DNA from: Roseovarius bejariae
GTDB taxonomy: Bacteria; Pseudomonadota; Alphaproteobacteria; Rhodobacterales; Rhodobacteraceae
Assembly (NCBI RefSeq): GCF_009669325.1
Contig: NZ_SZWE01000001.1
Location: forward strand, 1,679,501-1,743,500
DNA length: 64,000 bases
Direction of reading: 5' to 3'
Part shown: positions 36,258-44,641 of the stretch, in pieces
Layout: every line of letters starts with the position of its first letter
Numbering within the stretch: position 1 is the first letter of the stretch
Notes under the pieces: model-generated
Database searches by the model: none
The model's input: the letters and a program-made list of their open reading frames with translations, nothing else
What the model was told of the DNA's origin: nothing
Position numbers and translations under genes: made by a program

Positions 36258-37430
36258 ATGCTGACACCCCAAAGCGAAGCAGAATTGGCCGAAATCGTGG
36301 CCGGGGCCGATGTCCCTTTGCGCATCATCGGGGGCGGCACCCGGCCCATCGGCGCAAGCGCGGCCTCGGAGGTTCTTTCAACCGCGGGGATAAGCGGGAT
36401 CACCCTGTATGAACCGGGCGCCCTGACCCTTGTCGCCAAGGCCGGAACACCCGTGGAAGAGATTGAGGCGGCCTTGGCCGAAGAAGGCCAGATGCTGGCC
36501 TTTGAGCCGATGGATCACCGCAGGCTTCTGGGCACAAGCGGCACTCCGACGATCGGCGGCGTGGTGGCGGGCAATGTCTCGGGGCCGCGGCGTGTATCTT
36601 CGGTGGGGGCCTGTCGCGACAGCCTTTTGGGAGTGCGTTTTGTCGATGGCGCGGGCCGCATCCTGAAGAACGGCGGGCGGGTGATGAAGAATGTCACCGG
36701 CTATGACCTCAACAAGCTGCTATGCGGATCGTGGGGTACTCTTGGCGTGCTGAGCGAGGTGGCCTTGAAGGTGCTGCCGCGTCCAGCGGCCACGGCGACA
36801 CTGACGCTGAAGGATGTGGCCTCGGATCGTGCCGTACCCGCCATGGCCGCCGCGCTTGGCACGCCTTACGAGGTGAATGGCGCGTTTTTCGGTCCCTATG
36901 GGCCCGAGGGTGGGACGCTTCGTATCCGGGTGGAAGGCGCGCTTTCATCTGTCAAATACCGCGCCGAGGAACTGGCGAAATGCCTTGCGCCCTATGGCGA
37001 GGCGGAGATTGAAACGGATGCCGAAGCGAACCGCGCGCTTTGGATCGATATTCGCGACATGGCCTACCTTGCCGACAAACCCGTGGTCCTGCGATCCTCG
37101 ATCAAACCGGGGGATGCGCCGGGGTTCGTGGATGGCCTGCCCTCCTCGCATCCTGCGCTGCATTATTTCGACTGGGGTGGCGGGTTGATCTGGACGGCGG
37201 CGGAGGCCGCGCCGGATGATGGTGCGCGGGGCCTTGTCAGCTCCATGCAGGCCGCAATGACGGAAACCGGCGGGCACAGTACGGTTTTGAAGGCGCCGGA
37301 TGGCTTGCGGCAGGGCGTATCGACATTTCAACCGCCGGTTTCCGCCGTGGCCGCAATCGAGGCCGGATTGCGTGCGCGGTTCGACCCGCAGGGCCTGTTC
37401 AATCCCGGCCTCATGGGGCAAGCGGCATGA
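36258..37430 (+). CDS. glcE: Glycolate oxidase, second FAD-binding subunit
   Basis: Shorter FAD-domain partner of 390 residues. LRIIGGGTRPIG and LGTSGTPTIGGVVAGNVSGPRR are the FAD-binding blocks, and NVTGYDLNKLLCGSWGTLGVLSEV is the glcE-specific core. It lacks the substrate domain motifs of GlcD, as expected. The open frame extends to 36216, but a start at 36258 with AAAGAG upstream gives family length. Its stop overlaps the next ATG. Confidence 0.93.
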   Translation: MLTPQSEAELAEIVAGADVPLRIIGGGTRPIGASAASEVLSTAGISGITLYEPGALTLVAKAGTPVEEIEAALAEEGQMLAFEPMDHRRLLGTSGTPTIGGVVAGNVSGPRRVSSVGACRDSLLGVRFVDGAGRILKNGGRVMKNVTGYDLNKLLCGSWGTLGVLSEVALKVLPRPAATATLTLKDVASDRAVPAMAAALGTPYEVNGAFFGPYGPEGGTLRIRVEGALSSVKYRAEELAKCLAPYGEAEIETDAEANRALWIDIRDMAYLADKPVVLRSSIKPGDAPGFVDGLPSSHPALHYFDWGGGLIWTAAEAAPDDGARGLVSSMQAAMTETGGHSTVLKAPDGLRQGVSTFQPPVSAVAAIEAGLRARFDPQGLFNPGLMGQAA

Positions 37431-37792
37431 GCATGTGGTTGGCCTTCGCAATGATCTTCGTAGCGGGCCCCATGGCCTTTTGGGTGTTGACCCGGCAACC
37501 GGCAACGCGGGGCTACCTTGTGGCGCTATGGGCTATCACTTTTGGCTTGATGGCCCTGGCCTTCGGATTGGCCAACTATGGCATTAGCCTTGCCATTGAG
37601 CCGCGGCTCATTGGCCTATCGGTGATCCTGTCCTTCTGGATGGCGTGGATCACGATGCTGTCCCTGATCATGCTGGCGGTGCGGCGGCGGGCCGATACGC
37701 CCGGCGTACAACGTGTGGCTTTTGTCGTGGGCGCAATGGCAACCACCCTGCCCTGGTTCGGGCTATACGCAGCGAAAATGGTGGCAGAATAG
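37427..37792 (+). CDS. Small four-helix membrane protein inside the glc operon
   Basis: Hydrophobic 121-residue protein with about four membrane segments (about 3-20, 29-50, 60-85 and 98-115). It overlaps glcE by ATGA and its stop is directly followed by the glcF ATG, so it is translationally embedded in the operon. I recognise no named family. The position suggests a membrane anchor or quinone-side partner for GlcDEF, which is otherwise membrane-associated without helices of its own; this is inference. Confidence 0.75.
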   Translation: MSMWLAFAMIFVAGPMAFWVLTRQPATRGYLVALWAITFGLMALAFGLANYGISLAIEPRLIGLSVILSFWMAWITMLSLIMLAVRRRADTPGVQRVAFVVGAMATTLPWFGLYAAKMVAE

Positions 37793-39124
37793 ATGAAAAC
37801 GGAATTCACCGCAGAGCAGCTTCAGGACCCCGGCACCGAGCGGTCCAACCAGATTTTGCGAACCTGTGTGCATTGCGGGTTCTGCACCGCGACCTGCCCC
37901 ACCTATCAGGTGCTGGGCGACGAGTTGGACAGCCCCCGGGGGCGGATCTACCTGATCAAGGACATGCTGGAGAATGACCGAGTGCCCGACGCCCGGACGG
38001 TCAAGCATATCGACCGCTGCCTGTCGTGCCTTGCCTGCATGACGACCTGCCCATCGGGGGTGCATTACATGCACCTGGTGGATCATGCGCGAGAGTATAT
38101 CGAAGAGCGCTACAAACGGCCCATGGGAGAGCGCGCCTTGCGGTGGATACTGGCCAAAATCCTGCCCTATCCGGGGCGGTTTCGGCTGGCGCTTCTGGGG
38201 GCCAAGATCGGGCGGCCCTTTGCCTTCTTGATGCCAGATGCACGGTTGAAGGCCATGCTGGAAATGGCGCCCAAGCAGGTGCCGCCGGTGTCGCGAAACG
38301 ACGATCCGCAAGCCTTCGCCGCCAAGGGCGAACGGCGCAAGCGCGTGGCCCTGATGACGGGTTGTGCGCAGAAGGCCCTGAATACCGATATCAACGATGC
38401 CACCATTCGACTGTTGACGCGGTGGGGGTGCGAGGTGGTTGTGGCCGAGGGCGCGGGCTGTTGCGGGGCATTGACGCATCACATGGGCAAGACCGGCGAA
38501 AGTCATGCCACGGCGGCGAAGAACATACTCGCTTGGGCCGCCGAGATGGATGGCGAGGGGCTGGACGCCATCGTGATCAACACCTCGGGTTGTGGCACGA
38601 CGATCAAGGATTATGGCCATATGTTCCGCAATGAGGGTTTGGCCGAAGATGCCGCGCGGGTGTCGGACATTGCCATGGATGTGAGCGAGCTGCTGATGCA
38701 GCTTGACCTGCCCGAGGGTGCGCCGAAGGATCAGGTTGTGGCCTATCACGCGGCCTGTTCGTTGCAGCACGGCCAGCAGATCAAGACTTATCCCAAGGAT
38801 TTGCTGAAGCGCGCGGGCTTTGCCGTGGTGGAACCTGCCGACAGCCACCTGTGTTGCGGCAGTGCGGGGACCTACAACCTGATGCAGCCGGAGATCTCCA
38901 AGCAACTCAAGGCGCGGAAGATCGAAACGCTTGAGGCCAAGGGCCCCGACATTATCGCCGCTGGCAATATCGGCTGCATGATGCAGATCGGATCGGGCAC
39001 CGGGGTGCCGGTGGTGCATACCGTGGAGCTTTTGGATTGGGCGACGGGCGGGCCAAAGCCCCCGGCCCTGAGTGCAGATCGCGATACCGGACCGCAGGTG
39101 CCAAACCTGCGCGGCGCGCCCTAA
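37793..39124 (+). CDS. glcF: Glycolate oxidase, iron-sulfur subunit
   Basis: Protein of 443 residues carrying electrons from the flavin subunits to quinone. Two 4Fe-4S ferredoxin motifs are seen: CVHCGFCTATCPTY (about 23-36) and CLSCLACMTTCPSG (about 75-88). Two CCG domains follow with EGAGCCGALTHHMG and DSHLCCGSAGTYN. Heterodisulfide-reductase-type cysteine motifs of this sort bind a further cluster. It completes the glcDE-X-F operon. Confidence 0.94.
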   Translation: MKTEFTAEQLQDPGTERSNQILRTCVHCGFCTATCPTYQVLGDELDSPRGRIYLIKDMLENDRVPDARTVKHIDRCLSCLACMTTCPSGVHYMHLVDHAREYIEERYKRPMGERALRWILAKILPYPGRFRLALLGAKIGRPFAFLMPDARLKAMLEMAPKQVPPVSRNDDPQAFAAKGERRKRVALMTGCAQKALNTDINDATIRLLTRWGCEVVVAEGAGCCGALTHHMGKTGESHATAAKNILAWAAEMDGEGLDAIVINTSGCGTTIKDYGHMFRNEGLAEDAARVSDIAMDVSELLMQLDLPEGAPKDQVVAYHAACSLQHGQQIKTYPKDLLKRAGFAVVEPADSHLCCGSAGTYNLMQPEISKQLKARKIETLEAKGPDIIAAGNIGCMMQIGSGTGVPVVHTVELLDWATGGPKPPALSADRDTGPQVPNLRGAP

Positions 39125-39179
39125 TTCTGCCTCAAAGCGTTGCTACTTCCGTCACAGGTTTCAATCCCATGGAGGTGTT

Positions 39180-39989
39180 ATGCTGCGGTCGTTGTTGATG
39201 ATCATTCCGGTGGTATGCATTGCCGTGACGGCACAGGCGGAAGACAGTCGCCTGGAACGTCTGGACACCGGGGATGACAGCCGCATGTGGCAGGCCGTTG
39301 GCCGCCTCGACATTGACGGGCGCGGATTTTGCACCGGTGCGTTGATTTCGCCCAAACTGGTGCTGACAGCAGCGCATTGCCTGTATGACAAGCAAACCGG
39401 GGCGCGCGTAAACCACGAGACGGTCGAGTTTCTGGCCGGCTGGCGCAATGGCCGGGCCGAGGCATATCGCTGGGTCAAGCGGGTGGCCATCCACCCGGAG
39501 TATGAATTCAACAACGACGTGGCCGCCGAGCGGGTGCGTAACGACGTGGCCCTGCTGGAACTGCATCACCCGATCCGCAACACGCGGGTCATTCCCTTCA
39601 AGACCGACATTCGCCCGCGCAAAGGGCAGCGCATCGGCGTTGTATCCTATGCCAAGGATCGCTCCGAGGCCCCCTCGCTTCAAGAGGTTTGCGACGTGAT
39701 GGGGCGCCAGCAAGGGGTGCTTATCATGTCCTGCGATGTGAACTTCGGGTCATCAGGCGCACCGATCTTCAGTTTCGAGGCGGGCGAGCCACGGGTTGTT
39801 TCGGTGGTGTCGGCCATGGCCGAGGTCGAAGGAAAAAAGGTGTCGCTGGGGACCCAGCTTCAGAAGCCTCTTGATCTACTGTACCGGCAACTCGACGAGA
39901 ACAGGATCGTGACGCCACGGACAGGCAGCCAAAGCCGGTTTTCCAGCGGCAAGGACCGCCAGACAAGCGCCAAGTTCGCCAAGCCGTGA
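39180..39989 (+). CDS. Secreted trypsin-like serine protease
   Basis: Chymotrypsin-fold protease of 269 residues with a signal peptide (about 1-20, ending AQAED). The triad is intact: His in VLTAAHCLYD, Asp in RNDVALLEL and Ser in NFGSSGAPIFS. GGAGG four bases before the ATG sets the start. There is no PDZ domain, so it is not a DegP type. The C-terminal 35 residues are polar and may be disordered. Substrate unknown; it sits downstream of glcF after 55 bases. Confidence 0.87.
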   Translation: MLRSLLMIIPVVCIAVTAQAEDSRLERLDTGDDSRMWQAVGRLDIDGRGFCTGALISPKLVLTAAHCLYDKQTGARVNHETVEFLAGWRNGRAEAYRWVKRVAIHPEYEFNNDVAAERVRNDVALLELHHPIRNTRVIPFKTDIRPRKGQRIGVVSYAKDRSEAPSLQEVCDVMGRQQGVLIMSCDVNFGSSGAPIFSFEAGEPRVVSVVSAMAEVEGKKVSLGTQLQKPLDLLYRQLDENRIVTPRTGSQSRFSSGKDRQTSAKFAKP

Positions 39990-40002
39990 CCGATTGTCAG
40001 GA

Positions 40003-40031
40003 CTTGAAAACCCTGATTCCCTACCCCAAAT
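40003..40031 (+). promoter_or_regulatory. RpoH (sigma-32) heat-shock promoter
   Basis: CTTGAA (40003-40008), a 15-base spacer and CCCCAAAT (40024-40031) match the sigma-32 consensus closely. It lies about 95 bases before the Hsp20 start, as expected for heat-shock control. Confidence 0.75.
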
Positions 40032-40125
40032 CCAGATTGTCCCGGTGCCTCGATTGGGCCGGGAGATAACCGCCTGTCCCTTTCGGGAAGGCTCAACATC
40101 GGTATCGCTCAATGGAGGATGACCA

Positions 40126-40593
40126 ATGCGAAACTTTGATCTTGCGCCACTGTACCGCGCAACCGTCGGCTTTGACCAAATCGCCGATATGATGGACCGG
40201 GTTCTGTCCAACGATATGGCGCAACCCACTTACCCCCCTTACAACATCGAAAAAACCGCCGACGATGCTTACCGAATTTCGATCGCGGTCGCAGGCTTTG
40301 CCGATAGCGACCTGTCGGTCGAGGTGAAGGAAGGCGCGCTCGTCGTGTCGGCCCAAAAAGCCGAGGACGATGGCGAACGCAGCTTCCTGCATCGCGGCAT
40401 CGCGACCCGCGCATTCGAGCGGAAATTCCAACTGGCCGATCACGTGCGCGTGACTGGCGCGAGCCATGCCGATGGCATGCTGCATATCGATCTGGTGCGC
40501 GAAGTACCCGAGGCGCTAAAACCGCGCCGTATCGAGATTGCCAGCGGCGACGCGGTGGAAAAGGACGTGGTTGACGCAAAAGCCGTCAACTAA
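40126..40593 (+). CDS. Small heat-shock protein, Hsp20 family
   Basis: ATP-independent chaperone (holdase) of 155 residues, IbpA-like. The alpha-crystallin domain spans about 36-130, with PPYNIEKTADDAYRISIAVAGF at its start, and the region ends LKPRRIEI. The N-terminus NFDLAPLYRATVGFDQIADMMDR is the usual IbpA-type oligomerisation arm. A sigma-32-like promoter precedes it and a strong terminator follows, so it is monocistronic. Confidence 0.94.
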   Translation: MRNFDLAPLYRATVGFDQIADMMDRVLSNDMAQPTYPPYNIEKTADDAYRISIAVAGFADSDLSVEVKEGALVVSAQKAEDDGERSFLHRGIATRAFERKFQLADHVRVTGASHADGMLHIDLVREVPEALKPRRIEIASGDAVEKDVVDAKAVN

Positions 40594-40617
40594 CCAGTTC
40601 ACCTTTTAACCGAAATG

Positions 40618-40650
40618 GCCCGGCCGAGGTTCGGCCGGGCTTGATATTTT
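40618..40650 (+). terminator. Terminator of the Hsp20 gene
   Basis: GCCCGGCCGA-GGT-TCGGCCGGGC forms a 10-bp stem followed by TTGATATTTT. It separates the gene from the convergent stress-protein gene. Confidence 0.8.
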
Positions 40651-40655
40651 GTGGC

Positions 40656-41069
40656 TTAGCCACGCACCACATAAACCGAACACTCGGCGTGGGTCACAAC
40701 GTGGCTCGCCGTGGTGCCAAGCAGGTAATCTGACACCTTGGGGTTGGCCGACTCCATCACGATCACATCGACATTACGCTCATCGGCCAGCTTGACGATC
40801 TGCCGATGCGTCGCGCCTTTGCGCACGACGTACTCCACATCCACACCTTCGGCGGGGTGGGCGGCGACGAATTTTCTCAATTCATCGCCCCAGTATTTGT
40901 CGGAATCGTAGATATTCAGGTTCCGCTCGATCTCGGGGGCAACAGTAGCGACGATCAGTTTCGCGCCACGTCGTTGCGCCATTTCGACGGCCTCGTCATA
41001 GGCATTGTATTCAACTTTGATATGCCGAAGATTGAGCGGGCAGAGGATCAGTTTGGTTTCGCGGGGCAT
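40656..41069 (-). CDS. Universal stress protein (UspA family)
   Basis: A 137-residue UspA-fold protein. Visible blocks: ILCPLNLRHIKVEYNAYDEAVEMA at the N-terminus, then DVIVMESANPKVSDYLLGTTASHVVTHAECSVYVVRG. The C-terminal LLGTTASHVV-H--CSVYVV matches the ATP-binding loop (G-2x-G-9x-S/T) with one Gly replaced. The frame is open further upstream; AGGTG six bases before the ATG at 41069 decides the start. An FNR-like half-palindrome lies about 30 bases upstream. Confidence 0.88.
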   Translation of the reverse strand: MPRETKLILCPLNLRHIKVEYNAYDEAVEMAQRRGAKLIVATVAPEIERNLNIYDSDKYWGDELRKFVAAHPAEGVDVEYVVRKGATHRQIVKLADERNVDVIVMESANPKVSDYLLGTTASHVVTHAECSVYVVRG

Positions 41070-41099
41070 TGGGGCACCTATAATTGCGCTGTATTGCGC

Positions 41100-41113
41100 T
41101 TGATCAGGATGCA
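41100..41113 (-). promoter_or_regulatory. FNR/CRP-like site upstream of the usp gene
   Basis: TTGATCAGGATGCA keeps the left half of TTGAT-N4-ATCAA perfectly and AT--A of the right half. Usp genes are frequent FnrL targets in Rhodobacteraceae. The imperfect right half keeps confidence low. Confidence 0.3.
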
Positions 41114-41241
41114 CGCGCATATCTGAATTGTGAATACAGCTTTGTATGTAAGCGGCAAAGTTACGGGCAAAACCGTCATCTGCGAAACTTCTTCCGTATT
41201 GAGCAGTTGACAACAGACAGGAGCGCGGAACATCTTTGAAC

Positions 41242-41583
41242 ATGTTGCGCTACCCGGCATATTCCATGACATCGACTTTGCTGTCGCTATTGCTTTTGGC
41301 GATGAGCTTTACCGTGTTTTTCCCGACAACGGCGAAGGCGCATGATACATCTTTCGAGGTTAGCATGACTTCCGATGCAAGCCACATGGATGGGGATGCC
41401 AACTTCGGCAACAGTTCTACGGATTGTTGTCATGTTGACGGGGGATGCATCACATTTGCCGTGGTTCAACCTCCTAATTCGCTGGTTATTGGGAGAACGG
41501 GAAACCTTCAGGTCAAACCTGCGGGGGCCATACGGCACGCTTCCCGACTCGATATCGCCGATCCGCCGCCGCCGCGTCCCTGA
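41242..41583 (+). CDS. Small exported Cys/His protein, possibly metal related
   Basis: A 113-residue protein with a long N-terminal hydrophobic signal (about 9-33, ending AKAHD). The mature part contains STDCCHVDGGC and a tail ending DPPPPRP, reminiscent of DUF2946/CopL-type copper-responsive proteins, though the match is loose. The start is uncertain (TTG 41236, ATG 41242 or ATG 41266). It is followed by three cytochrome genes on the same strand, suggesting a shared periplasmic redox or metal function. Confidence 0.5.
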   Translation: MLRYPAYSMTSTLLSLLLLAMSFTVFFPTTAKAHDTSFEVSMTSDASHMDGDANFGNSSTDCCHVDGGCITFAVVQPPNSLVIGRTGNLQVKPAGAIRHASRLDIADPPPPRP

Positions 41584-41639
41584 TCCCTTTAGTCGCCTCA
41601 TGTTCGGGGCGTTCGATACCGGGATCAAGGGAGACAAAA

Positions 41640-42254
41640 ATGACCATTCGAAACCTGATGTTGGGCGGTGCGATTACCGCCACTCTTGCCGTGAGCGCAT
41701 GGGCGCATTCCGGCGCAAGCGGTGTTGTGAAAGAGCGCATGGAGATGATGGAATCCATGGGCGATGCCGTGAAGGCAATCAAGCCAATGATGACCGGCGA
41801 GGCCACCTATGACGCAGATGCGGTGCGTAAAGCGGCACGCACTATTGCGGCGCAGGCCGGTGATGACCTGACCTCGCTTTTTCCGCAAGGAACCGATGGA
41901 GCCCCGTCAGAGGCTCTGCCGACTGTCTGGACAGAGCGGGAACGCTTCGAAGACTTGGCGGATGCGCTTGAGCAAGCCGCACTTGGGCTTGAGCGCGCCG
42001 CCGACAACGGCCTGCACGCCGGGCAATCCGGCATGATGGGCGGGCAGTCCGGCATGATGGGGGATCAGTCCGGCATGATGGGCGGCATGATGGGGGAACA
42101 GTCCCCTATGATGGATGGCCAAACCGGGATGATGGGCATCGGCAACATGATGAGTGCCGAACACATCGGGCAGATGCCTGCCGATGGGGCCTTTGTCATG
42201 ATGACGCAGGTTTGTTCAGCCTGCCATGACCGATACCGTGAGGAAGATCACTAA
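41640..42254 (+). CDS. Cytochrome c'-like protein with Met-rich repeat insert
   Basis: Periplasmic protein of 204 residues: signal peptide (about 1-22, AWAHS), a four-helix c556/c'-type core with MEMMESMGDAVKAIKPM near the N-terminus and WTERERFEDLADALEQAA later, then the heme motif CSACH at 192-196 close to the C-terminus as in cytochromes c'. Between the third helix and the heme motif lies a run of GQSGMMG-type heptads (residues 128-166, bases 42021-42137), with about 13 methionines. Such Met clusters are typical of Cu(I)-binding proteins. The heme ligand Met may be in the MEMM segment. GGGAG precedes the ATG. Confidence 0.78.
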   Translation: MTIRNLMLGGAITATLAVSAWAHSGASGVVKERMEMMESMGDAVKAIKPMMTGEATYDADAVRKAARTIAAQAGDDLTSLFPQGTDGAPSEALPTVWTERERFEDLADALEQAALGLERAADNGLHAGQSGMMGGQSGMMGDQSGMMGGMMGEQSPMMDGQTGMMGIGNMMSAEHIGQMPADGAFVMMTQVCSACHDRYREEDH

Positions 42255-42256
42255 TC

Positions 42257-43171
42257 ATGCGTCGGTTTATTGTGGTTGGCGTCGCCTTGATCGTAGCGGT
42301 CACGGCGGCGAGTGGTGCCTTGGCGCTTTGGCCCATTGGTACGGCTGTCACGCTGGCCGAACGACAGGGGGACCCAAAGCGCGGGGCTTATCTGGCGCGC
42401 GCCGGGGGCTGTATCGCCTGTCATTCCGATCCCGGCTCGGGGCGGCCTGCCTTGACCGGCGGTGCGCCGATCGAAACAGGGTTCGGGCGGTTTGTGCCGC
42501 CCAACCTGACCCAGCATAAGACGCTGGGGATCGGGGCATGGACAATCGAAGACTTCGCCCGTGCCGTCCGACAGGGTGTCGCCCCCGGTGGGGAACCCTA
42601 TTACCCGGCTTTTCCCTATCCGTTCTACGCGGATTTGAGCGATCAGGACATTGCTGACCTTTGGGAAGCTTTCCGAACCGTGGCCCCACGGGACGTAGAC
42701 CCCGGAAGCCATACAATCACCTTCCCCTTCAATCTGCGATTTGGGCTGAAACTGTGGCGGGCCGCATTTGCCGAGACGCCTCCGGCCGCGCCCGTGCCTG
42801 AACGATCGGACGCGTGGAACCGTGGTAAATGGCTGGTGCGGGGGGTGGCGCATTGTGGGGCCTGTCATACCGACCGAAACTTTTTGGGTGGACGCGATAC
42901 GGCACAGCGCCTTGCAGGGAGTGACAACCTGCCCGGTGGCGGCAAGGCCCCGGCCATCACCGCATCCGCCCTGAAGGAGGCGGGTTGGAGCGTTGACGAT
43001 CTGGCCTTTGCATTGAGATCCGGCGTGACGCCGGAGGGAGATACCTTTGGCAACGGGATGGGTGAAGTCGTTCGTGACAGCACCGCGTGGCTACGCCCGG
43101 AGGACCGGCGCGCCATCGCCTTGTACCTGTTGAACCAAGACAAACCGATGTCCAAGGAGACAAATGAATGA
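42257..43171 (+). CDS. Membrane-anchored diheme cytochrome c
   Basis: A 304-residue protein with an N-terminal membrane anchor or signal (about 5-26) and two class I heme motifs: CIACH (about 53-57) and CGACH (about 198-202). Axial Met candidates include those near DTFGNGMGEVV in the second domain. The layout resembles the cytochrome subunit of alcohol or aldehyde dehydrogenases and of thiosulfate/copper redox chains, but no dehydrogenase is adjacent. It starts 2 bases after the previous stop and overlaps the next gene by ATGA. Confidence 0.85.
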   Translation: MRRFIVVGVALIVAVTAASGALALWPIGTAVTLAERQGDPKRGAYLARAGGCIACHSDPGSGRPALTGGAPIETGFGRFVPPNLTQHKTLGIGAWTIEDFARAVRQGVAPGGEPYYPAFPYPFYADLSDQDIADLWEAFRTVAPRDVDPGSHTITFPFNLRFGLKLWRAAFAETPPAAPVPERSDAWNRGKWLVRGVAHCGACHTDRNFLGGRDTAQRLAGSDNLPGGGKAPAITASALKEAGWSVDDLAFALRSGVTPEGDTFGNGMGEVVRDSTAWLRPEDRRAIALYLLNQDKPMSKETNE

Positions 43172-43614
43172 GCAAAAAACTGGGACTTATTGCAGCCATT
43201 GCAGCCTTGGCCGGTGTCGGGCTGTTCCTGTGGAATGGCCAAAACGGTGGCATGCAACAGGCGGGCAAGGATAATACGCCACTGCCGCAAGGGGCCGCCT
43301 TGGCGGACGTGCGCGTACCAGACGGCCTGTCACAGCAGGCACAGATGGGCGAGCGGGCGTTCAATGGTGTTTGCGCCGATTGTCATGGCAAGAAGGCCGC
43401 TGGCCGACAAGGCATGGGGCCGCCCTTGGTGCATAAGATCTATGAACCATCGCACCATGGCGACATGGCCTTTCATCTTGCGGTCAAGAATGGCGTGCGG
43501 GCGCATCATTGGCCTTTTGGGAACATGCCGTCACAAAGCGGCCTGACCAAGGGGGATGTTTCGGCCATCGTCGCATATGTCCGGGAATTGCAACGCGAGA
43601 ACGGGATCGAATGA
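43168..43614 (+). CDS. Membrane-anchored monoheme cytochrome c
   Basis: A 148-residue protein with an N-terminal helix (about 5-24) and one heme motif CADCH (about 71-75). KAAGRQGMGPPLVHKIYEPSHHGDMAF and a His/Trp-rich ARAHHWPFGNMPSQS-like segment follow; the Met in GNMPSQ is the likely axial ligand. It is the last gene of the cytochrome cluster. About 60 bases separate it from a LysR gene. Partners and electron acceptor are unknown. Confidence 0.85.
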   Translation: MSKKLGLIAAIAALAGVGLFLWNGQNGGMQQAGKDNTPLPQGAALADVRVPDGLSQQAQMGERAFNGVCADCHGKKAAGRQGMGPPLVHKIYEPSHHGDMAFHLAVKNGVRAHHWPFGNMPSQSGLTKGDVSAIVAYVRELQRENGIE

Positions 43615-43677
43615 AACCACGCAGTCCCGGAGTGATCGGCACTGTCCGGGCTGCGGAACTGCTGTAAGGTTCTCAGC

Positions 43678-44565
43678 ATGTCGCGAATCAATCTTGAACA
43701 GTTGCGCACCTTCTTGACGGTTGTCCGCATGGGCGGTGTCGGCAAGGCCGCACAGGCCCTCAACCTGACCCAACCCGCAGTGACAACCCGAATTCGCAAC
43801 CTTGAGCAAAGCCTGTCTGCGGACCTGTTTGACCGGACAGGAACAGGTTTGCGTCTCACCAAACGGGGCGAGTTGTTGTTACGACATGCCGAGCAATTCG
43901 AACAGTTGGGCGAGTTGGTGGCGCGCGATGTGATCGACCCTCAGGGAACGGAGGGGCATTTGAGGCTTGGGGTCTCGGAGACAGTTGCACAATGTTGGCT
44001 CCCCGAATTCATTTCACGCTTGCACGAGGAATTTCCCAAGCTGGAGATCGAGATCAACGTCGATATTTCCTCGAATCTTCGGGCCGGGCTTTTGGACCGG
44101 GAGATTGATCTTGCCGTGCTTCTAGGGCCGATCTCGGAGTATTCCGTCGATAACATCGAACTGCCGGGATTCGATCTTGCATGGTACAGAACATCCGGGG
44201 AGGGCAAGCCTACAGGTAGCTTTTTCGATCGTCCCGTCATCACCTACGCGCGCAACACCCGGCCCTATCGCGAATTGAAGGCGGAACTTTTCCAGCGTGA
44301 GGGGCCGGGAATACCGTTGTTTCCCTCCTCCTCGCTTTCGGCCTGTTTCCGTCTGGTCGAGGCCGGGCTTGGCGTCGCGGCCCTGCCGCGTACCCTTGGT
44401 GCGGATTACGTCGAGCAAGGCAAGATCGTTGAGTTCGATCCAGGCTGGAGCCCCTCGCCATTGCGTTTTTCGGTATCTTACATGGGCGAGCCGCGCAGCC
44501 ACATGGTGGCCAAGGCGGCACAGATGGCGCAGGACGCGGCGATACGCTACGCGAGGAATAAATAA
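43678..44565 (+). CDS. LysR-family transcriptional regulator
   Basis: A 295-residue LysR protein with an N-terminal winged helix (LRTFLTVVRMGGVGKAAQALNLTQPAVTTRIRNLEQSL) and a periplasmic-binding-like effector domain (about 90-290). It precedes, on the same strand, the D-glutamate cyclase/TRAP/PxpBCA operon and probably senses one of its substrates. AAGG nine bases upstream supports the start. The 76 bases between it and the next gene are AT-rich and may hold its operator. Confidence 0.92.
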   Translation: MSRINLEQLRTFLTVVRMGGVGKAAQALNLTQPAVTTRIRNLEQSLSADLFDRTGTGLRLTKRGELLLRHAEQFEQLGELVARDVIDPQGTEGHLRLGVSETVAQCWLPEFISRLHEEFPKLEIEINVDISSNLRAGLLDREIDLAVLLGPISEYSVDNIELPGFDLAWYRTSGEGKPTGSFFDRPVITYARNTRPYRELKAELFQREGPGIPLFPSSSLSACFRLVEAGLGVAALPRTLGADYVEQGKIVEFDPGWSPSPLRFSVSYMGEPRSHMVAKAAQMAQDAAIRYARNK

Positions 44566-44641
44566 TCTTTATGACAAAGGGTAATTTTATTCGATTTGTA
44601 TTTATGTGAAGCGCGGGCAATCCTGACGACTCAGGAGGGCC

